From Alcanivorax quisquiliarum (lineage in GTDB: Bacteria > Pseudomonadota > Gammaproteobacteria > Pseudomonadales > Alcanivoracaceae): a stretch of DNA of 64,000 nucleotides. The translations under genes were made by a program, and so were the position numbers. How positions within the stretch are numbered: position 1 is the stretch's first letter; the number at the start of each line of letters is the position of its first letter. The stretch is from positions 1 to 64,000 of the forward strand of contig NZ_JALKII010000009.1 of the NCBI RefSeq assembly GCF_023051175.1, in the 5' to 3' direction. This document shows, one piece after another, positions 8,297 to 18,439 of the stretch. Below the pieces are notes generated by a model that searched no databases, was not told the origin of the DNA, and saw nothing but the letters and a program-made list of their open reading frames with translations.

Positions 8297-10129
8297 TCAA
8301 AGCCGCCGACGCCCGGCGTCGATATCCTGTTTCATCACCGCTGTCAGGCGTTGGTAGCCCTGATGGCCAGGGCAGAGCACATACACCGCTTCTCCCCGCT
8401 GAGGGGTATAACCTTGCTCTTTCAGGCGATTCTTCTGATGCTTGAACGTGCCTGTCGTCGTCATCGCCTCCTCATTGATCCGCAAGAAAACGGGCACCGC
8501 ATAGGATGGCAGGGCGCGCCGCAAACCAACCGCAAGTTCCGCAAAATCAAACTCCTCTGGCGGCACGGCCAAACGCACCTGGGCCATCCCGGCACGGCCG
8601 TTCGTACCGGGCACTTCGACCCCGTAGACGACTGATTCCAGCACGCCCGGCTGCTGATCCAGAATGATTTCCACCTCGGTAGTGGATACGTTTTCCCCTT
8701 TCCAGCGGAAGGTATCGCCCAGCCGATCAACAAATTGCGCGTGCCGGAACCCGATATCGCGCATCAGATCACCGGTATTGAACCAGGCATCGCCTTTGCG
8801 AAAGACATCCCTGAAAATCGATTCTTCTGTTTTCTGCCGATCGGTATAGCCATCAAAGGGAGTCTTGTTGGAAATTTCGCCGAGCAACAGCCCGGCCTGG
8901 CCCTTGGCCGCACGCTTCATGAAACCACGCCGATTCCTGAGTGGCCGCTCCTGCTCCTTGTCATACTCGACGATGGCATATTTCACTGGTGAGAAACCAA
9001 CGGTGTTATCAAAGCCGAATACATTCGTGAATGCCACGTTGCCCTCTGACGAGGCATAGAACTCGACCACTCGCTGAATGCCGAAGCGTTTTTTGAACGC
9101 CTTCCAGAGGCCCGGGCGCAATCCGTTCCCCACAATCACTCGCACCGGGTTCTGCGCATCATCCTTTTGCGGCGGCACCTCATGCAGGTAACGACACAGC
9201 TCGCCCACATAACCGAAGGCCGTGCACTCGTGGCGTCGAATATCCTGCCAGAAGCGGCTTACCGAAAACCGACGCGCCAGCACCAGCCCTGCGCCGGCAC
9301 TGATCACCGAGCTCCAGCACACCACCATGCCCGTCGCGTGATAAAAAGGCAGGGTGCAATACAGCCGATCCTGCTGCCGAAGCCGAACCGCCGCCAGCCC
9401 GAACCCGCCATACGCCTTCCACCAGCGGCCATTATTGAACACTACCGCTTTCGGCAACCCTGTCGTGCCCGAGGTATAAATATAGAACAATGGGTCTTTG
9501 AGGCCGATACGCTCGATAGTATCTGGATCATGATCGGGTGAGGCTGCGCTGGCTGTGATCAGATCCTCGTATCCTGCTGGTGAGGCGCCGGCACCGTCTG
9601 GCATTTCCGGATCGGCCACAAAATAAAAGCCGTGTTCCGGCAACTCCAATTGCTCGCGAATCTCTTCGATCTCGGCAATTCTTTCTTCGCCGATCACCGC
9701 AGCCTTAGGGGTCACCAGATTAAAGCTGTGCACCAGCACCTGCCCACGCAGCGAAGTATTCAGCATGGCCGCGCACAAACCCAACTTCGCACAAGCGAGA
9801 ATCACGGCAATCAGCTCGGGTCGGTTCTCGATATTGATCGCTACGGTATCGCCTTTCACAAGCCCGTTACTTGAGAAGTGATGAGCTATTTTATTGGCCC
9901 ATAAATTGAGTTCTTTATAAGTCCAGCGGCGGTCTTCATACAACAACGCCACACCACCCGGGTTCGCGCGCACTGCCTGCTGAAACCCCTTCGCCAAGCC
10001 CACCGGAACCCTGCTACGGGAAATCTTAGACATACGCGAACCCTTGATCAGGGCCGGCAAGCTCCCCACCAGTCCCGGCACCTTGCCAAGCAAGGCCGGC
10101 AAAGTAATCACATCTGATTTATAAGCCAT
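8297..10129 (-). CDS. Long-chain acyl-CoA synthetase, FATP/VLACS type
   Basis: A 610-residue member of the AMP-dependent synthetase family that activates fatty acids to acyl-CoA through an acyl-adenylate. The P-loop motif YIYTSGTTGLPKA is at about 216-228. The FATP signature is clear later: GYTD, TGDLMRDIGFRHAQFVDR and GDTFRWKGENVSTTEVE. It resembles the long-chain-acyl-CoA synthetase (FadD6-like) subgroup, which often lacks strict membrane segments. Start ATG 10129 has AAAGGAGAG 5 nt upstream, better than an in-frame codon 30 nt earlier. The ISL3-type element ends about 45 bp beyond its stop. Likely role is fatty-acid uptake and activation. Confidence 0.93.
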   Translation of the reverse strand: MAYKSDVITLPALLGKVPGLVGSLPALIKGSRMSKISRSRVPVGLAKGFQQAVRANPGGVALLYEDRRWTYKELNLWANKIAHHFSSNGLVKGDTVAINIENRPELIAVILACAKLGLCAAMLNTSLRGQVLVHSFNLVTPKAAVIGEERIAEIEEIREQLELPEHGFYFVADPEMPDGAGASPAGYEDLITASAASPDHDPDTIERIGLKDPLFYIYTSGTTGLPKAVVFNNGRWWKAYGGFGLAAVRLRQQDRLYCTLPFYHATGMVVCWSSVISAGAGLVLARRFSVSRFWQDIRRHECTAFGYVGELCRYLHEVPPQKDDAQNPVRVIVGNGLRPGLWKAFKKRFGIQRVVEFYASSEGNVAFTNVFGFDNTVGFSPVKYAIVEYDKEQERPLRNRRGFMKRAAKGQAGLLLGEISNKTPFDGYTDRQKTEESIFRDVFRKGDAWFNTGDLMRDIGFRHAQFVDRLGDTFRWKGENVSTTEVEIILDQQPGVLESVVYGVEVPGTNGRAGMAQVRLAVPPEEFDFAELAVGLRRALPSYAVPVFLRINEEAMTTTGTFKHQKNRLKEQGYTPQRGEAVYVLCPGHQGYQRLTAVMKQDIDAGRRRL

Positions 10130-10298
10130 GCAACTCTCCTTTCGCCTGCTTGCCCCCAATTAATGAAGGCACCTGTCCCCGGCAAAGAAAAGTGGATAAT
10201 GAAAATCTGCTTTTTATTATTGTGTAACGCAGAAAAGCGAAAATGGAAAACTGACTGGCGCTATCGCTGGGACGGGCGAAACCAGGTTTCGCAGACAG

Positions 10299-10667
10299 CT
10301 ACTCCGGCTTCTCAGCTGAGACGAGGTGAATAATATTGGCGGGGCTCGATATCCAGAAGGCTTGGAATCCAACCGGCAACGGCTCGATCTCATCTCTGCG
10401 ATGGCAACCCTGCGCGGCCAGAACAGCCGCAGCCTGATCCAGATCACTGGTCTGTATTTCCAGCCAGGTCTCGGCCTGACTCAAGCCCGGCATACAATCC
10501 AGCCAAAGCACCTTGTCGCCAAACTCGAACCTGGGGGTGGCATCGGCCTCTGCGGGTGTCAGCTCGTTGAGCCCGATTACCTCACGGTAGAAACGCACTG
10601 TATCCTGATACTCATGAGCAGGAATCTTCATGGCGATATTGCGGCCCGCTGCAAATTTCAACTCCAT
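10299..10667 (-). CDS. VOC/glyoxalase-fold protein
   Basis: A 122-residue single-domain vicinal-oxygen-chelate protein, with ETWLEIQTSDLDQAAAVL and a preceding YQDTVRFYREVIGL helix-strand pattern typical of the fold. The ATG at 10667 is preceded by AGAGGGG, 5 nt upstream; a longer in-frame version would add 63 low-complexity residues without support. The usual metal-binding residues are only partly recognisable, so enzymatic activity and substrate are unknown. Confidence 0.75.
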   Translation of the reverse strand: MELKFAAGRNIAMKIPAHEYQDTVRFYREVIGLNELTPAEADATPRFEFGDKVLWLDCMPGLSQAETWLEIQTSDLDQAAAVLAAQGCHRRDEIEPLPVGFQAFWISSPANIIHLVSAEKPE

Positions 10668-10872
10668 AATACCCCTCTCTGTCACCCAGCCTTCACCCAG
10701 CCCCGACCACAGCCTGGCTCGCCGCGCGTGCTGCCTGTGTGGCAGCCCTATACAGCCCAAGCCTCGTCCAGAAAGTAAAAGTCTCGACGTTTGATTGCAA
10801 GGAAAATACGGCAGGCAGCCCGAGCGTTGCAGGCAAAGCAGAGCACCTCCCAACAAAGCTTGAATGCAGCCC

Positions 10873-12195
10873 TCAATCTTGCAGCAGATAGTCGGCCGCC
10901 ATCATGGCCATGGCCCTGACCCCCACCTGCAACGCGCTCTCGTCCACAAAGAACTCCGGATTGTGATTCGGTGCCGCGGTCGCCGGGTCCTGGCCTTCCG
11001 GTGTCACACCAAGGAACACGTACAACCCCGGCGCAGCTTGCGCAAAGTATGAGAAATCCTCTGCCGCGCCTGGCAGCTCCGCAGCCGCCACCTTGCCATC
11101 TGCTGCACGCTCAAGCACAGGCGCCATCCGCGCGGCAAGCGCAGGATCATTGATAGTGCTGGCATACATCGGCTCAATCGAAACCTCTGCCATGGCGCCC
11201 GCACTTGCTGACACACCCTCCACGCTGCGAATCAGATCATCACGCAGCGTTTCCCGCACCTGCTCATCATAGGTACGAATGGTGCCCGTCATCGCGACCT
11301 CTTCCGGCACAATATTCGGCCCGCTGCCGCCGTTGACAGTGCCAATCGTTACCACTGCCGGCGAGCGAGCCAGGTTGGCTTTACGGCTCACTACAGTCTG
11401 CACCCCCATGATCACCTGAGCGGCAGTGACCACTGGATCAACCGTATTCCAGGGCATGCCGCCGTGGCCCTGGCTGCCAGTCACTCGGATATCAAGCATG
11501 TCACTGGCCGCAGTAGTCGCGCCGCTGCGCCAGCTCAGCTCGCCGGATGCGCCGGGCATCACATGCAGCGCAAATACCGCATCCGGCGTGCCTGCCTGAA
11601 ACAGCCCGTCCTCCAGCATCCGTTTTGCACCCCAGCTGGCCCCCTGCCCCGGCAGCACCAGGCTTGATCCTTCTTCCGCCGGCTGAAAAATGAACATGAC
11701 GCTGCCGCGCAATTGATCCCGCAGGCCCGCGAGCACCTCCGCCACGGCCATTAGCATCGCCGTATGGGCATCGTGCCCGCAGGCATGCATGACATCGACT
11801 TCAGTGCCGTGATAAATACCCCGTTCCCGGGAGGCAAAAGACAGCCCCTCCGGCTCTTTTACCGGCAGCGCATCCATATCCGCCCGCAATGCCACCAAAC
11901 GGCCGGGCTTGGCGCCTTTTAGAATGCCCACCACACCAGTGCGGCCGACGCCTTCCGTGACTTCAAGCCCCAGCTTTGTCAGATGGGCTGCCACCAGCGC
12001 TGCGGTGCGTGTCTCCTGCTCGCCCAGCTCCGGGTGCTGATGAATATCTCGCCGCCACGCGATCATCCGGGGCTCCACCGCCGCTACCCCATCTCTTATC
12101 CGGTCTTCAAGCGATGAGGCGGCCGGCTCCGCACAAGCGCTGGCAGACACCAGCACACACAGCATAAGAAACGCGGATCTGGGGCATAGCAACAT
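10873..12195 (-). CDS. M20-family amidohydrolase, exported
   Basis: A 440-residue peptidase M20D/amidohydrolase, the family of hippurate, N-acetyl amino-acid and IAA-conjugate hydrolases. A hydrophobic signal peptide covers residues 1 to about 22. The dinuclear metal motifs are present: LRADMDALP (104-112), MHACGHDAHTAM (136-147, Cys is the family's unusual ligand) and QPAEEG (171-176, catalytic Glu). The SASACAEP junction is ambiguous between signal peptidase I and a weak lipobox, so envelope location is likely but its anchoring unclear. ATG 12195 is chosen because GGGAG lies 7 nt upstream. Confidence 0.9.
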   Translation of the reverse strand: MLLCPRSAFLMLCVLVSASACAEPAASSLEDRIRDGVAAVEPRMIAWRRDIHQHPELGEQETRTAALVAAHLTKLGLEVTEGVGRTGVVGILKGAKPGRLVALRADMDALPVKEPEGLSFASRERGIYHGTEVDVMHACGHDAHTAMLMAVAEVLAGLRDQLRGSVMFIFQPAEEGSSLVLPGQGASWGAKRMLEDGLFQAGTPDAVFALHVMPGASGELSWRSGATTAASDMLDIRVTGSQGHGGMPWNTVDPVVTAAQVIMGVQTVVSRKANLARSPAVVTIGTVNGGSGPNIVPEEVAMTGTIRTYDEQVRETLRDDLIRSVEGVSASAGAMAEVSIEPMYASTINDPALAARMAPVLERAADGKVAAAELPGAAEDFSYFAQAAPGLYVFLGVTPEGQDPATAAPNHNPEFFVDESALQVGVRAMAMMAADYLLQD

Positions 12196-12419
12196 GGCAG
12201 GACTCCCGGCTTCGTCGAAGTAGATACGCCTGAGAAGCGCCCACCGTAGCATGGGGCAGCAGCAAAGCATCAAGCCGCCGGGAGTAATATAAAGTGAAAT
12301 GGTTCAACGACTGGCTTGCAGCTCGGCCAGGCCCGAACCGCTCCATTATGGGCAGGCGCCCCACGAGCAGGTGGCGCCGCGCCGGCCAGAGCGGGTGCGC
12401 TCCGGCCCGGCTCGGTTCC

Positions 12420-13367
12420 TCAGGCACTCGCTGTGTTGAGTTCCTTCAGCTCCGCATCATCCAGAACAAGCGACACCGCATCTTTCAATGCCGCCAGCTG
12501 AGTCATCGAAGTGGCGCTGACGATAGGCGCGGTGACTGCCGGCTGCGCCATCAGCCAGGCGATAGCAACAGCGGCGGGCGTGGTGTTTTTCGCCTGCGAT
12601 ACACTATCAAGCGCAGCGAGAATGCGATCACCCCGCTCGGTGAAATAATTCGCAACCATGCCTTCCCGCGCACGACCCGCTGCATCTTCTTTTGAGCGGT
12701 ACTTGCCGGTGAGAAAACCGCTGGCAAGTGCGAAGTACGGCGTCACACCAAGATTTTCCCGCTGGCAGACAGCAGCAAGGTTTTCCTCGAAATCCTGTCG
12801 GTCGTAAAGGTTATACGAAGGCTGCAAGACAGTGTAGCGCGGCAAGCCCTTTTCCTGAGCAATCTGCAAGGCTGCATCGAGGCGCCCTGCGCTATAATTG
12901 GAGGCGCCAATTGCACGCACCTTGCCATCGGCTATCAGCTGCTGGTATGCCTCAAGCGATTCTTCCAATGGCACATCAGGATCATCAGCATGTGAAAAGT
13001 ACAGATCAATATAATCCGTCTGCAACCGTCGTAATGAATCTTCCACGGCCTTCGTGATCCAGGCTTTCGACAGCCCCTTCCGACCAGGGCCCATTTCCAT
13101 GCCGACCTTGGTAGCCAGCACAACTTTATCCCTGTTCCCGCGTGCCTTGAACCAGCGCCCGATAATGGTCTCCGACTCACCACCCTGGTGGCCCGGCACC
13201 CAGCCGGAGTACACATCGGCAGTATCAATCGCAGTGAAGCCGGCATCCATCCAGGCATCAAGCATTTCGAAGGACTGCCCCTCATCCAGCGTCCAGCCGA
13301 GTACATTGCCACCAAACATCAGCGGCGGGATGGCCAACCCGCTCTGACCCAACTCACGGTTCTTCAT
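12420..13367 (-). CDS. Aldo/keto reductase
   Basis: A 315-residue NADPH-dependent oxidoreductase with a TIM-barrel fold. The catalytic tetrad is visible: Asp and Tyr in IDTADVYSGW, Lys in LATKVG and His in YFSHADDPD. The late NADPH-binding segment with AIAWLMAQPAVTAPI is also present. The ribosome site AGGAGGAGAAG precedes the start. It resembles the YajO/Tas-like subgroup. No neighbouring gene suggests the substrate. Confidence 0.92.
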   Translation of the reverse strand: MKNRELGQSGLAIPPLMFGGNVLGWTLDEGQSFEMLDAWMDAGFTAIDTADVYSGWVPGHQGGESETIIGRWFKARGNRDKVVLATKVGMEMGPGRKGLSKAWITKAVEDSLRRLQTDYIDLYFSHADDPDVPLEESLEAYQQLIADGKVRAIGASNYSAGRLDAALQIAQEKGLPRYTVLQPSYNLYDRQDFEENLAAVCQRENLGVTPYFALASGFLTGKYRSKEDAAGRAREGMVANYFTERGDRILAALDSVSQAKNTTPAAVAIAWLMAQPAVTAPIVSATSMTQLAALKDAVSLVLDDAELKELNTASA

Positions 13368-13528
13368 CTTCTCCTCCTGCCAGTGCTATCAGGAGCCGCA
13401 ACCCAAAGTCTGCGGCTGGCGCCGCATCGGCGCGCACCCAACTTACCCCTTCCGGCAGCCAGACTCGACCGGTGGGCTCACGGATACGCCGCCAGCGGGG
13501 CCACTAACACTCATGCCCCGGCGTTTTG

Positions 13529-14017
13529 TCAGTCACCGGCTCCCCCAACGCGCTTTATAACACTTATTTCGCCGTCCACCTCGAGAATTGCTTGCTTGAC
13601 CTGGCCAGGGTCGGAAATACCTTGTTTGCGCAAATGAGCGATCAGCTCTTCCTCTGTCAGTTTTTCCTTTTTCAGATTGCGGCTCAGCAGTATGCCGTTG
13701 TGGATCAGCAGAGTGGGCGAGTCTTCCGACTTTTTCCGAAAGCGCGGGAAGTAGAATTCTGCCAGATTGAAAAGATAGTCCCAGGCCAGGATCACCAGCA
13801 CCATCAGCAGCAAGTCCATCAGCGAGTTCGCCTCACCCATGATTGCATCGGCGGCAAGGCTGCCGACAATTACCAAAGCAATCATGTCATTCGGCGCGAT
13901 ATTTCCAATCTGCCGCTTGGGGATCAAACGTAACAATATCGTAACAGCGAAATAGACAGCGCTGCCGCGTGCGATGATTTCCCAAAAGGATGTTTCGAGG
14001 AGGTAGGCTTGACCCAT
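13529..14017 (-). CDS. DUF421 (YetF-like) membrane protein
   Basis: A 162-residue protein with three N-terminal membrane segments (about 5-85), including the family motif KRQIGNIAPNDMIALVIVGS. A cytoplasmic domain follows, ending in a C-terminal EVDGEISVIKR. The family is widespread and its function is not established. Several starts are possible; ATG 14017 is chosen for GGAG 9 nt upstream and because longer forms add unconserved residues. Confidence 0.83.
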   Translation of the reverse strand: MGQAYLLETSFWEIIARGSAVYFAVTILLRLIPKRQIGNIAPNDMIALVIVGSLAADAIMGEANSLMDLLLMVLVILAWDYLFNLAEFYFPRFRKKSEDSPTLLIHNGILLSRNLKKEKLTEEELIAHLRKQGISDPGQVKQAILEVDGEISVIKRVGGAGD

Positions 14018-14327
14018 GGCAAGATACTCCATCCTGGAGGGCCAGCCAGCGGCCTGCACCAATAGTTCAGGCGCCAAAGAAGGCTGCCGGCCAGGCCAGG
14101 ACACAACGCCGAGCTGGCCCGGCGATGCGTCTCACGAGTATCAACCGCTGCCATCGCCCTGTAAACAGGCCCCATCGCCCTCTCTGCTGCCGCCTATTAT
14201 CGGCAAGGAGGCGAAGCATACAGCTTCACACCGCCTTTTTTCCCTGAAATAGCCGCGCCAGAAGCCCGGCCTGCGCAGCCGCTTTTTCTTCTTTTTTTAC
14301 ATCCAGTGCGGCGGCATGCCAGATCGA
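14018..14327. other. Gap between DUF421 and PF10118 genes
   Basis: This 310-bp stretch holds no convincing gene. It contains an A/T-rich tract around 14282-14299 just past the 3' end of the PF10118 gene. I see no clear terminator or promoter. Confidence 0.35.
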
Positions 14328-15176
14328 TCAGTCCAGCAGCTCATGGTATGCCGCTTTCCATTGTTCCATTTCCCGGCGCGTATCATGCTGCCAAGGATGG
14401 AAATCACGCTTGAAGAAATCAAGGTACTCTCGTGACATGCTGCGCATCATGCCGCCTTTGCCAAATACAAACTTCAGCCCATTGCGAATACTCTTGAAGT
14501 TGCGGCTCTCGCCGTTGGCTTTGAGCACTTTGTAGGTATGCCAGCTCAGCCTGCCAGTCATCATGGCAGTGACTATCACCATCGTCAGACGCAATCTTAT
14601 ACGGCCAGGGTCATTCGCCAGCTGGTCGTAGACATCGAATGCCACGGCTTTGTGCTCCATTTCCTCGATCACATGCCAAACCCAGATATCGCGAGAGGCG
14701 CCAACAAGCTGATCAGCTATCTCTGGGCGCTTGACCAGAAAGAAAGATGCCATCATCGCCGTAAAATGTTCGATGCACACCGTCATCGCCAATTGCCTCT
14801 GCGGAGAGAGCTCACTGCGCAGCCGATCGAACAGCTCTGACATGATCCGCTGCAATTCAGTCACTTCGTAGCCCAGTTCTTGCAGGCGATCGTTAAAAAA
14901 CTCATGTTGCCGTGCGTGATGTGCTTCCTGCCCAATGAACGCGCGCACCTCTTTCTGCAAGACGGGATCAGTAATCTGCTTCTGGAAATGTCGCAGCGAA
15001 TGGATGAATTGCTTTTCACCTTCAGGCAATGTTGCCGAGAAGACGCTGAACAACGTGGAAAGAAACGGATCATTATCAAACCAGTACTTCGGCACGGATG
15101 TGTAATCCAAACGTGGCTGACGCACCACAATTTCAACGGGCCGCAAATTCTGAGACAGTTTGCTCTGAGCAGTCAT
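14328..15176 (-). CDS. PF10118-type predicted metal-dependent hydrolase
   Basis: A 282-residue protein of the COG3687/PF10118 family. It has the conserved histidine/glutamate motifs FIGQEAHHARQHEFFN, VCIEHFTAMMA and IEEMEHKAVAFDVYD, which look like a helical di-metal (ferritin-like) centre. Function is not established; members often sit near lipid or alkane genes. ATG 15176 has a strong AAAGGAGGGG ribosome site. The AraC regulator is divergent, with starts close together, so it probably controls this gene. Confidence 0.85.
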   Translation of the reverse strand: MTAQSKLSQNLRPVEIVVRQPRLDYTSVPKYWFDNDPFLSTLFSVFSATLPEGEKQFIHSLRHFQKQITDPVLQKEVRAFIGQEAHHARQHEFFNDRLQELGYEVTELQRIMSELFDRLRSELSPQRQLAMTVCIEHFTAMMASFFLVKRPEIADQLVGASRDIWVWHVIEEMEHKAVAFDVYDQLANDPGRIRLRLTMVIVTAMMTGRLSWHTYKVLKANGESRNFKSIRNGLKFVFGKGGMMRSMSREYLDFFKRDFHPWQHDTRREMEQWKAAYHELLD

Positions 15177-15227
15177 AGTGCCCCTCCTTTCAATATTCAC
15201 CATTCTGACCGTCCTTGACTCCCGAGC

Positions 15228-16325
15228 GTGAGTCCCGAACAATCCCTACCACCTGTCATTTGTGGCCAACTTATGAACCTGGAAAAAGAGAGAGTGCACG
15301 GCGTCTTTGCGCTGGCCTACTTGCAGGAAGCTGAGCGCGCCGGGCTGGACAAACACCAGCTCATATCGCAATTGCGCTTGCCGCCGCTGGATCTTATCGA
15401 ACAACAGGGCGTCAATCTGTGGCATATCATGCGGCTGACAGACGCTTTGTACGAACATACCGGCAGCACAAGCTTCGGTTATCGCGCCGGCCAGCCTCTG
15501 CCTGCCACCACCTACGGCCAGCTCAGCATGGCCATGTTGTCGGCAGCCGATATAGGGCAAGCACTTGAAACAGCACTGCGCTACTGGGAATTACTGACAC
15601 AAAGCCTGGCGCTGGAGTTGCACCTGACGCCCGAATATGCCGAGGTGTACGTGCATGTGCATTTTCAGGCACCGGAGCCCAGCCTTCGCTGCGCGCTGGA
15701 ATTTGCCGTCGCAGCAGTTTATCGCACCACCGAACATCTGGCGCCGCATCTGGCCTCCCAACTTGATATTGATCTGGCCCTGCCGCCACCGGATTATCTT
15801 GCGGAGATACAGCGGGCACTGCCAACGCTGCGCTATGACCAAAGCCATCATTGCCTGCGGCTGCCTCGTGCACGGCTGACCGACAAAATGCCCATGGCCA
15901 ATCCCATGAGCTATCGAACGGCGTGCCAGGAATGCGAGAAATTACTCGCCATCTGGCGCGCTCCGGATCGGCTGGAGCCGCAGCTGCAAAGGCTGCTGGG
16001 GGTTTTTGCCGAGGGCTTCCCGCCGCTTGATAACGTGGCCGCACGACTGAATATGTCATCGCGCACCTTGCGCCGCCGTCTTGCCGATGAGGGCACGCAT
16101 TTTCGCCGCATCATCGACGACATCAAGCAGCGCGATGCGCTGTATCTACTGAAGAACTCCAACCTGGAAATACAGCAGATCGCCGAAAAACTCGGCTATC
16201 AGGACCCGGCCAATTTTACGCGTGCATTCCGAAAGTGGGGGCTCGACGCACCCAGCACCTTGCGCCGGCAGGCCCGTGCCGCTGACCGGCCAAGGAAGGA
16301 TGACGAGCATGGCTCGCTTCCCTAG
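15228..16325 (+). CDS. AraC-family transcriptional regulator
   Basis: A protein of up to 365 residues. The N-terminal domain resembles the OruR/ArgR-like ligand-binding type found in many lipid-responsive AraC regulators. The C-terminal double HTH occupies about residues 255-350, with LDNVAARLNMSSRTLRRRLA and IQQIAEKLGYQDPANFTRAF. The start is uncertain: a GTG at 15228 or ATG at 15273 (MNLEKE); neither has a clear ribosome site. It is divergent from the PF10118 gene and overlaps the BCCT gene tail-to-tail by 4 bp. Confidence 0.87.
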   Translation: MSPEQSLPPVICGQLMNLEKERVHGVFALAYLQEAERAGLDKHQLISQLRLPPLDLIEQQGVNLWHIMRLTDALYEHTGSTSFGYRAGQPLPATTYGQLSMAMLSAADIGQALETALRYWELLTQSLALELHLTPEYAEVYVHVHFQAPEPSLRCALEFAVAAVYRTTEHLAPHLASQLDIDLALPPPDYLAEIQRALPTLRYDQSHHCLRLPRARLTDKMPMANPMSYRTACQECEKLLAIWRAPDRLEPQLQRLLGVFAEGFPPLDNVAARLNMSSRTLRRRLADEGTHFRRIIDDIKQRDALYLLKNSNLEIQQIAEKLGYQDPANFTRAFRKWGLDAPSTLRRQARAADRPRKDDEHGSLP

Positions 16326-18382
16326 TCTTTGTCCTCGTCCAGATCCTGCACGTCGCTGGCATCGCGTGGTATCGCGGAGGCTTGATCCTTCGGCAGTATT
16401 GCCGGCGTCAGCACGGAGGCAGTATCTGTCTCGGATGAGAAGGTCAGGAAGGCCAGGTGCGCTTCGTAGCGCTCCAGCACATCGTCGATCACCTGCTGCC
16501 GCGTGAGCCCCATCAGGTCATAGCCCCCCGAGCCGGTTTGCGTAAATACTTCAAGCCGATAATAAACATCTGTCTCTCGCGTCATGCGCCCACTGAACAT
16601 CGGCACCGGCGCATCGACAACTGCCACCTGGTAGTGAAAAGCCCGAAATTCATCCATCGGCACCCGCAGCACCGGCTCATCAATACCATGGGCATCGGGC
16701 ATCACCTCCTGCTCCACATCGTATCCCTGCTTACGGAATTCGGCGGCCACCTCATCCAGCGCCGGGCGTACCGTGCGATCAAGATACTGGCTCACCTGCC
16801 GCAGCGATGGATAAGAGCGCAGCTGCTCAAGGCGCTGCTTCCAGGAACGCGCCGGCACTTGGCCACCTATCGGCGCCATCGAGGGCCGCCGCAACACCTG
16901 GCCCTCCCGCTCCGCTCGCTCCATTCGCAGCACTTTGTAAAACGAGGCCATGACCAGATAGGCAACAATCGTCACCGGCAAAGCGAAGATAAGCGTTGCG
17001 TATTCCATGGTCGTCACGCCGCCCGCAAGCAACATCGCTACCGTCAGCACGGCGGTCAGCACGGCCCAGAAAATACGCAGCCCTTTAGGCCCATCGTGGG
17101 CGGGATCGGGGATCGAGGCAGAAAAGTTCGACATCACCATTGCACCTGAATTGGCACTGGTGAGGTAAAACAGTAACCCGGAGAGTGTTGCCAGGCCAAT
17201 CAGGAACATTGCACCGGGAAATATTTCCAGCAAGGCATACCAGCCCCGCTCCGGGCTCTCCACGGCCAGCTCGGCAAACGTCGTATTGCCTTGCAATACC
17301 TGAAACAATGCCGAGTTGCCAAATAGCGAGACAATAATAAAGTCGCAAAGCACTGGCGCAGTAATCGCGGCAATTACAAACTCCCGCAAAGTGCGTCCAC
17401 GAGATATCCGGGCCAGAAACACTCCGACAAACGGCCCCCATGCGAGCCAGAAAGCCCAGAAGAACAACGTCCAGCCGCCCATCCATTCCGCGCCATCTGG
17501 CTCATAGGCGAAGGTTTGCAAAGTGCGTTCCGGCAACGTCACGATGAACCGGCCGATATTTTCTACTAGTGCGTTCATCAGAAAAGCGGTTTCACCAGTG
17601 ACGAGAATGTAGACCATCATCGCCACCGCGCTCCACAGGTTAAGCTCTGAAATCCAGCGAATGCCCCGGTCCACACCCGATGTAGTCGCACCAATCGTCA
17701 GCACCACGGCGCCCACCACCAGCCCGATCTGAAGCGCCAAGCCATGAGGCAAGCCAAAAATCAGCGAGAAACCCACGCTGAGCAGCACCACCCCGATTCC
17801 CATGGAGGTGGCCACGCCGAACACTGTGCCCACCAGTGCAATAATACTGATACCATCGCCCAAAGGGCCGCGCACTCGTTTGCCGAGCAACGGATACAGA
17901 GCAGCCCGGATCGAGAGCGGCATTCCCCAGCGATACGCAAAATAGCCCATCGCCATCCCGAGCAATGCATACATCGACCAGCCGGCGATGCCATAGTGGA
18001 ACATCGTCCAGACCACCGCATCCTGCATTGCCGCCGCCGAGCTGCCTTCGCCAGCCGGCGGGTGCAAGTACTGCACCACCGGGCCCGTCACCGAATAAAA
18101 CAGCATGTCGATGCCAACACCGGCCGCAAACAGCATCGCTACCCAGGTGCCGAGCTTGTATTGCGGCCGGGAATGATCCGGCCCGAGCCGCACATTGCCC
18201 TCCTTGGACAGCGCAACCCAGACAACAAAGCCGACCACCAGCGTCATAGTCAGCACGTAGTACCAACCAAGGCTCAAGGCAATCCAGTCAACAGTGGCCT
18301 TCATCGTCACCCGCGCATCTGCCGGGCGAAAAATAGCCCAGATCGAAAATGCCAGAATGACCAGCGAAGACACCAGCAGCAC
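16322..18382 (-). CDS. betT: BCCT transporter, BetT-like, with long C-terminal domain
   Basis: A betaine/choline/carnitine transporter driven by ion gradients. About 12 membrane segments include the aromatic signature WTLFFWAFWLAWGPFVG. A hydrophilic tail of about 200 residues follows, as in BetT choline carriers where it senses osmolarity. The open frame begins with GTG 18382 without a ribosome site. The codons just upstream still read like BCCT N-terminus (ELLEHRASRTNWRV) but are cut off by in-frame TAA and TGA codons, so the 5' end looks damaged or the start is non-canonical. The symbol is by resemblance only. Confidence 0.8.
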   Translation of the reverse strand: MLLVSSLVILAFSIWAIFRPADARVTMKATVDWIALSLGWYYVLTMTLVVGFVVWVALSKEGNVRLGPDHSRPQYKLGTWVAMLFAAGVGIDMLFYSVTGPVVQYLHPPAGEGSSAAAMQDAVVWTMFHYGIAGWSMYALLGMAMGYFAYRWGMPLSIRAALYPLLGKRVRGPLGDGISIIALVGTVFGVATSMGIGVVLLSVGFSLIFGLPHGLALQIGLVVGAVVLTIGATTSGVDRGIRWISELNLWSAVAMMVYILVTGETAFLMNALVENIGRFIVTLPERTLQTFAYEPDGAEWMGGWTLFFWAFWLAWGPFVGVFLARISRGRTLREFVIAAITAPVLCDFIIVSLFGNSALFQVLQGNTTFAELAVESPERGWYALLEIFPGAMFLIGLATLSGLLFYLTSANSGAMVMSNFSASIPDPAHDGPKGLRIFWAVLTAVLTVAMLLAGGVTTMEYATLIFALPVTIVAYLVMASFYKVLRMERAEREGQVLRRPSMAPIGGQVPARSWKQRLEQLRSYPSLRQVSQYLDRTVRPALDEVAAEFRKQGYDVEQEVMPDAHGIDEPVLRVPMDEFRAFHYQVAVVDAPVPMFSGRMTRETDVYYRLEVFTQTGSGGYDLMGLTRQQVIDDVLERYEAHLAFLTFSSETDTASVLTPAILPKDQASAIPRDASDVQDLDEDKD

Positions 18383-18439
18383 ACGCCAGTTAGTCCGTGA
18401 AGCACGGTGCTCCAGTAGCTCCGAGGGCCTTTACTCAGA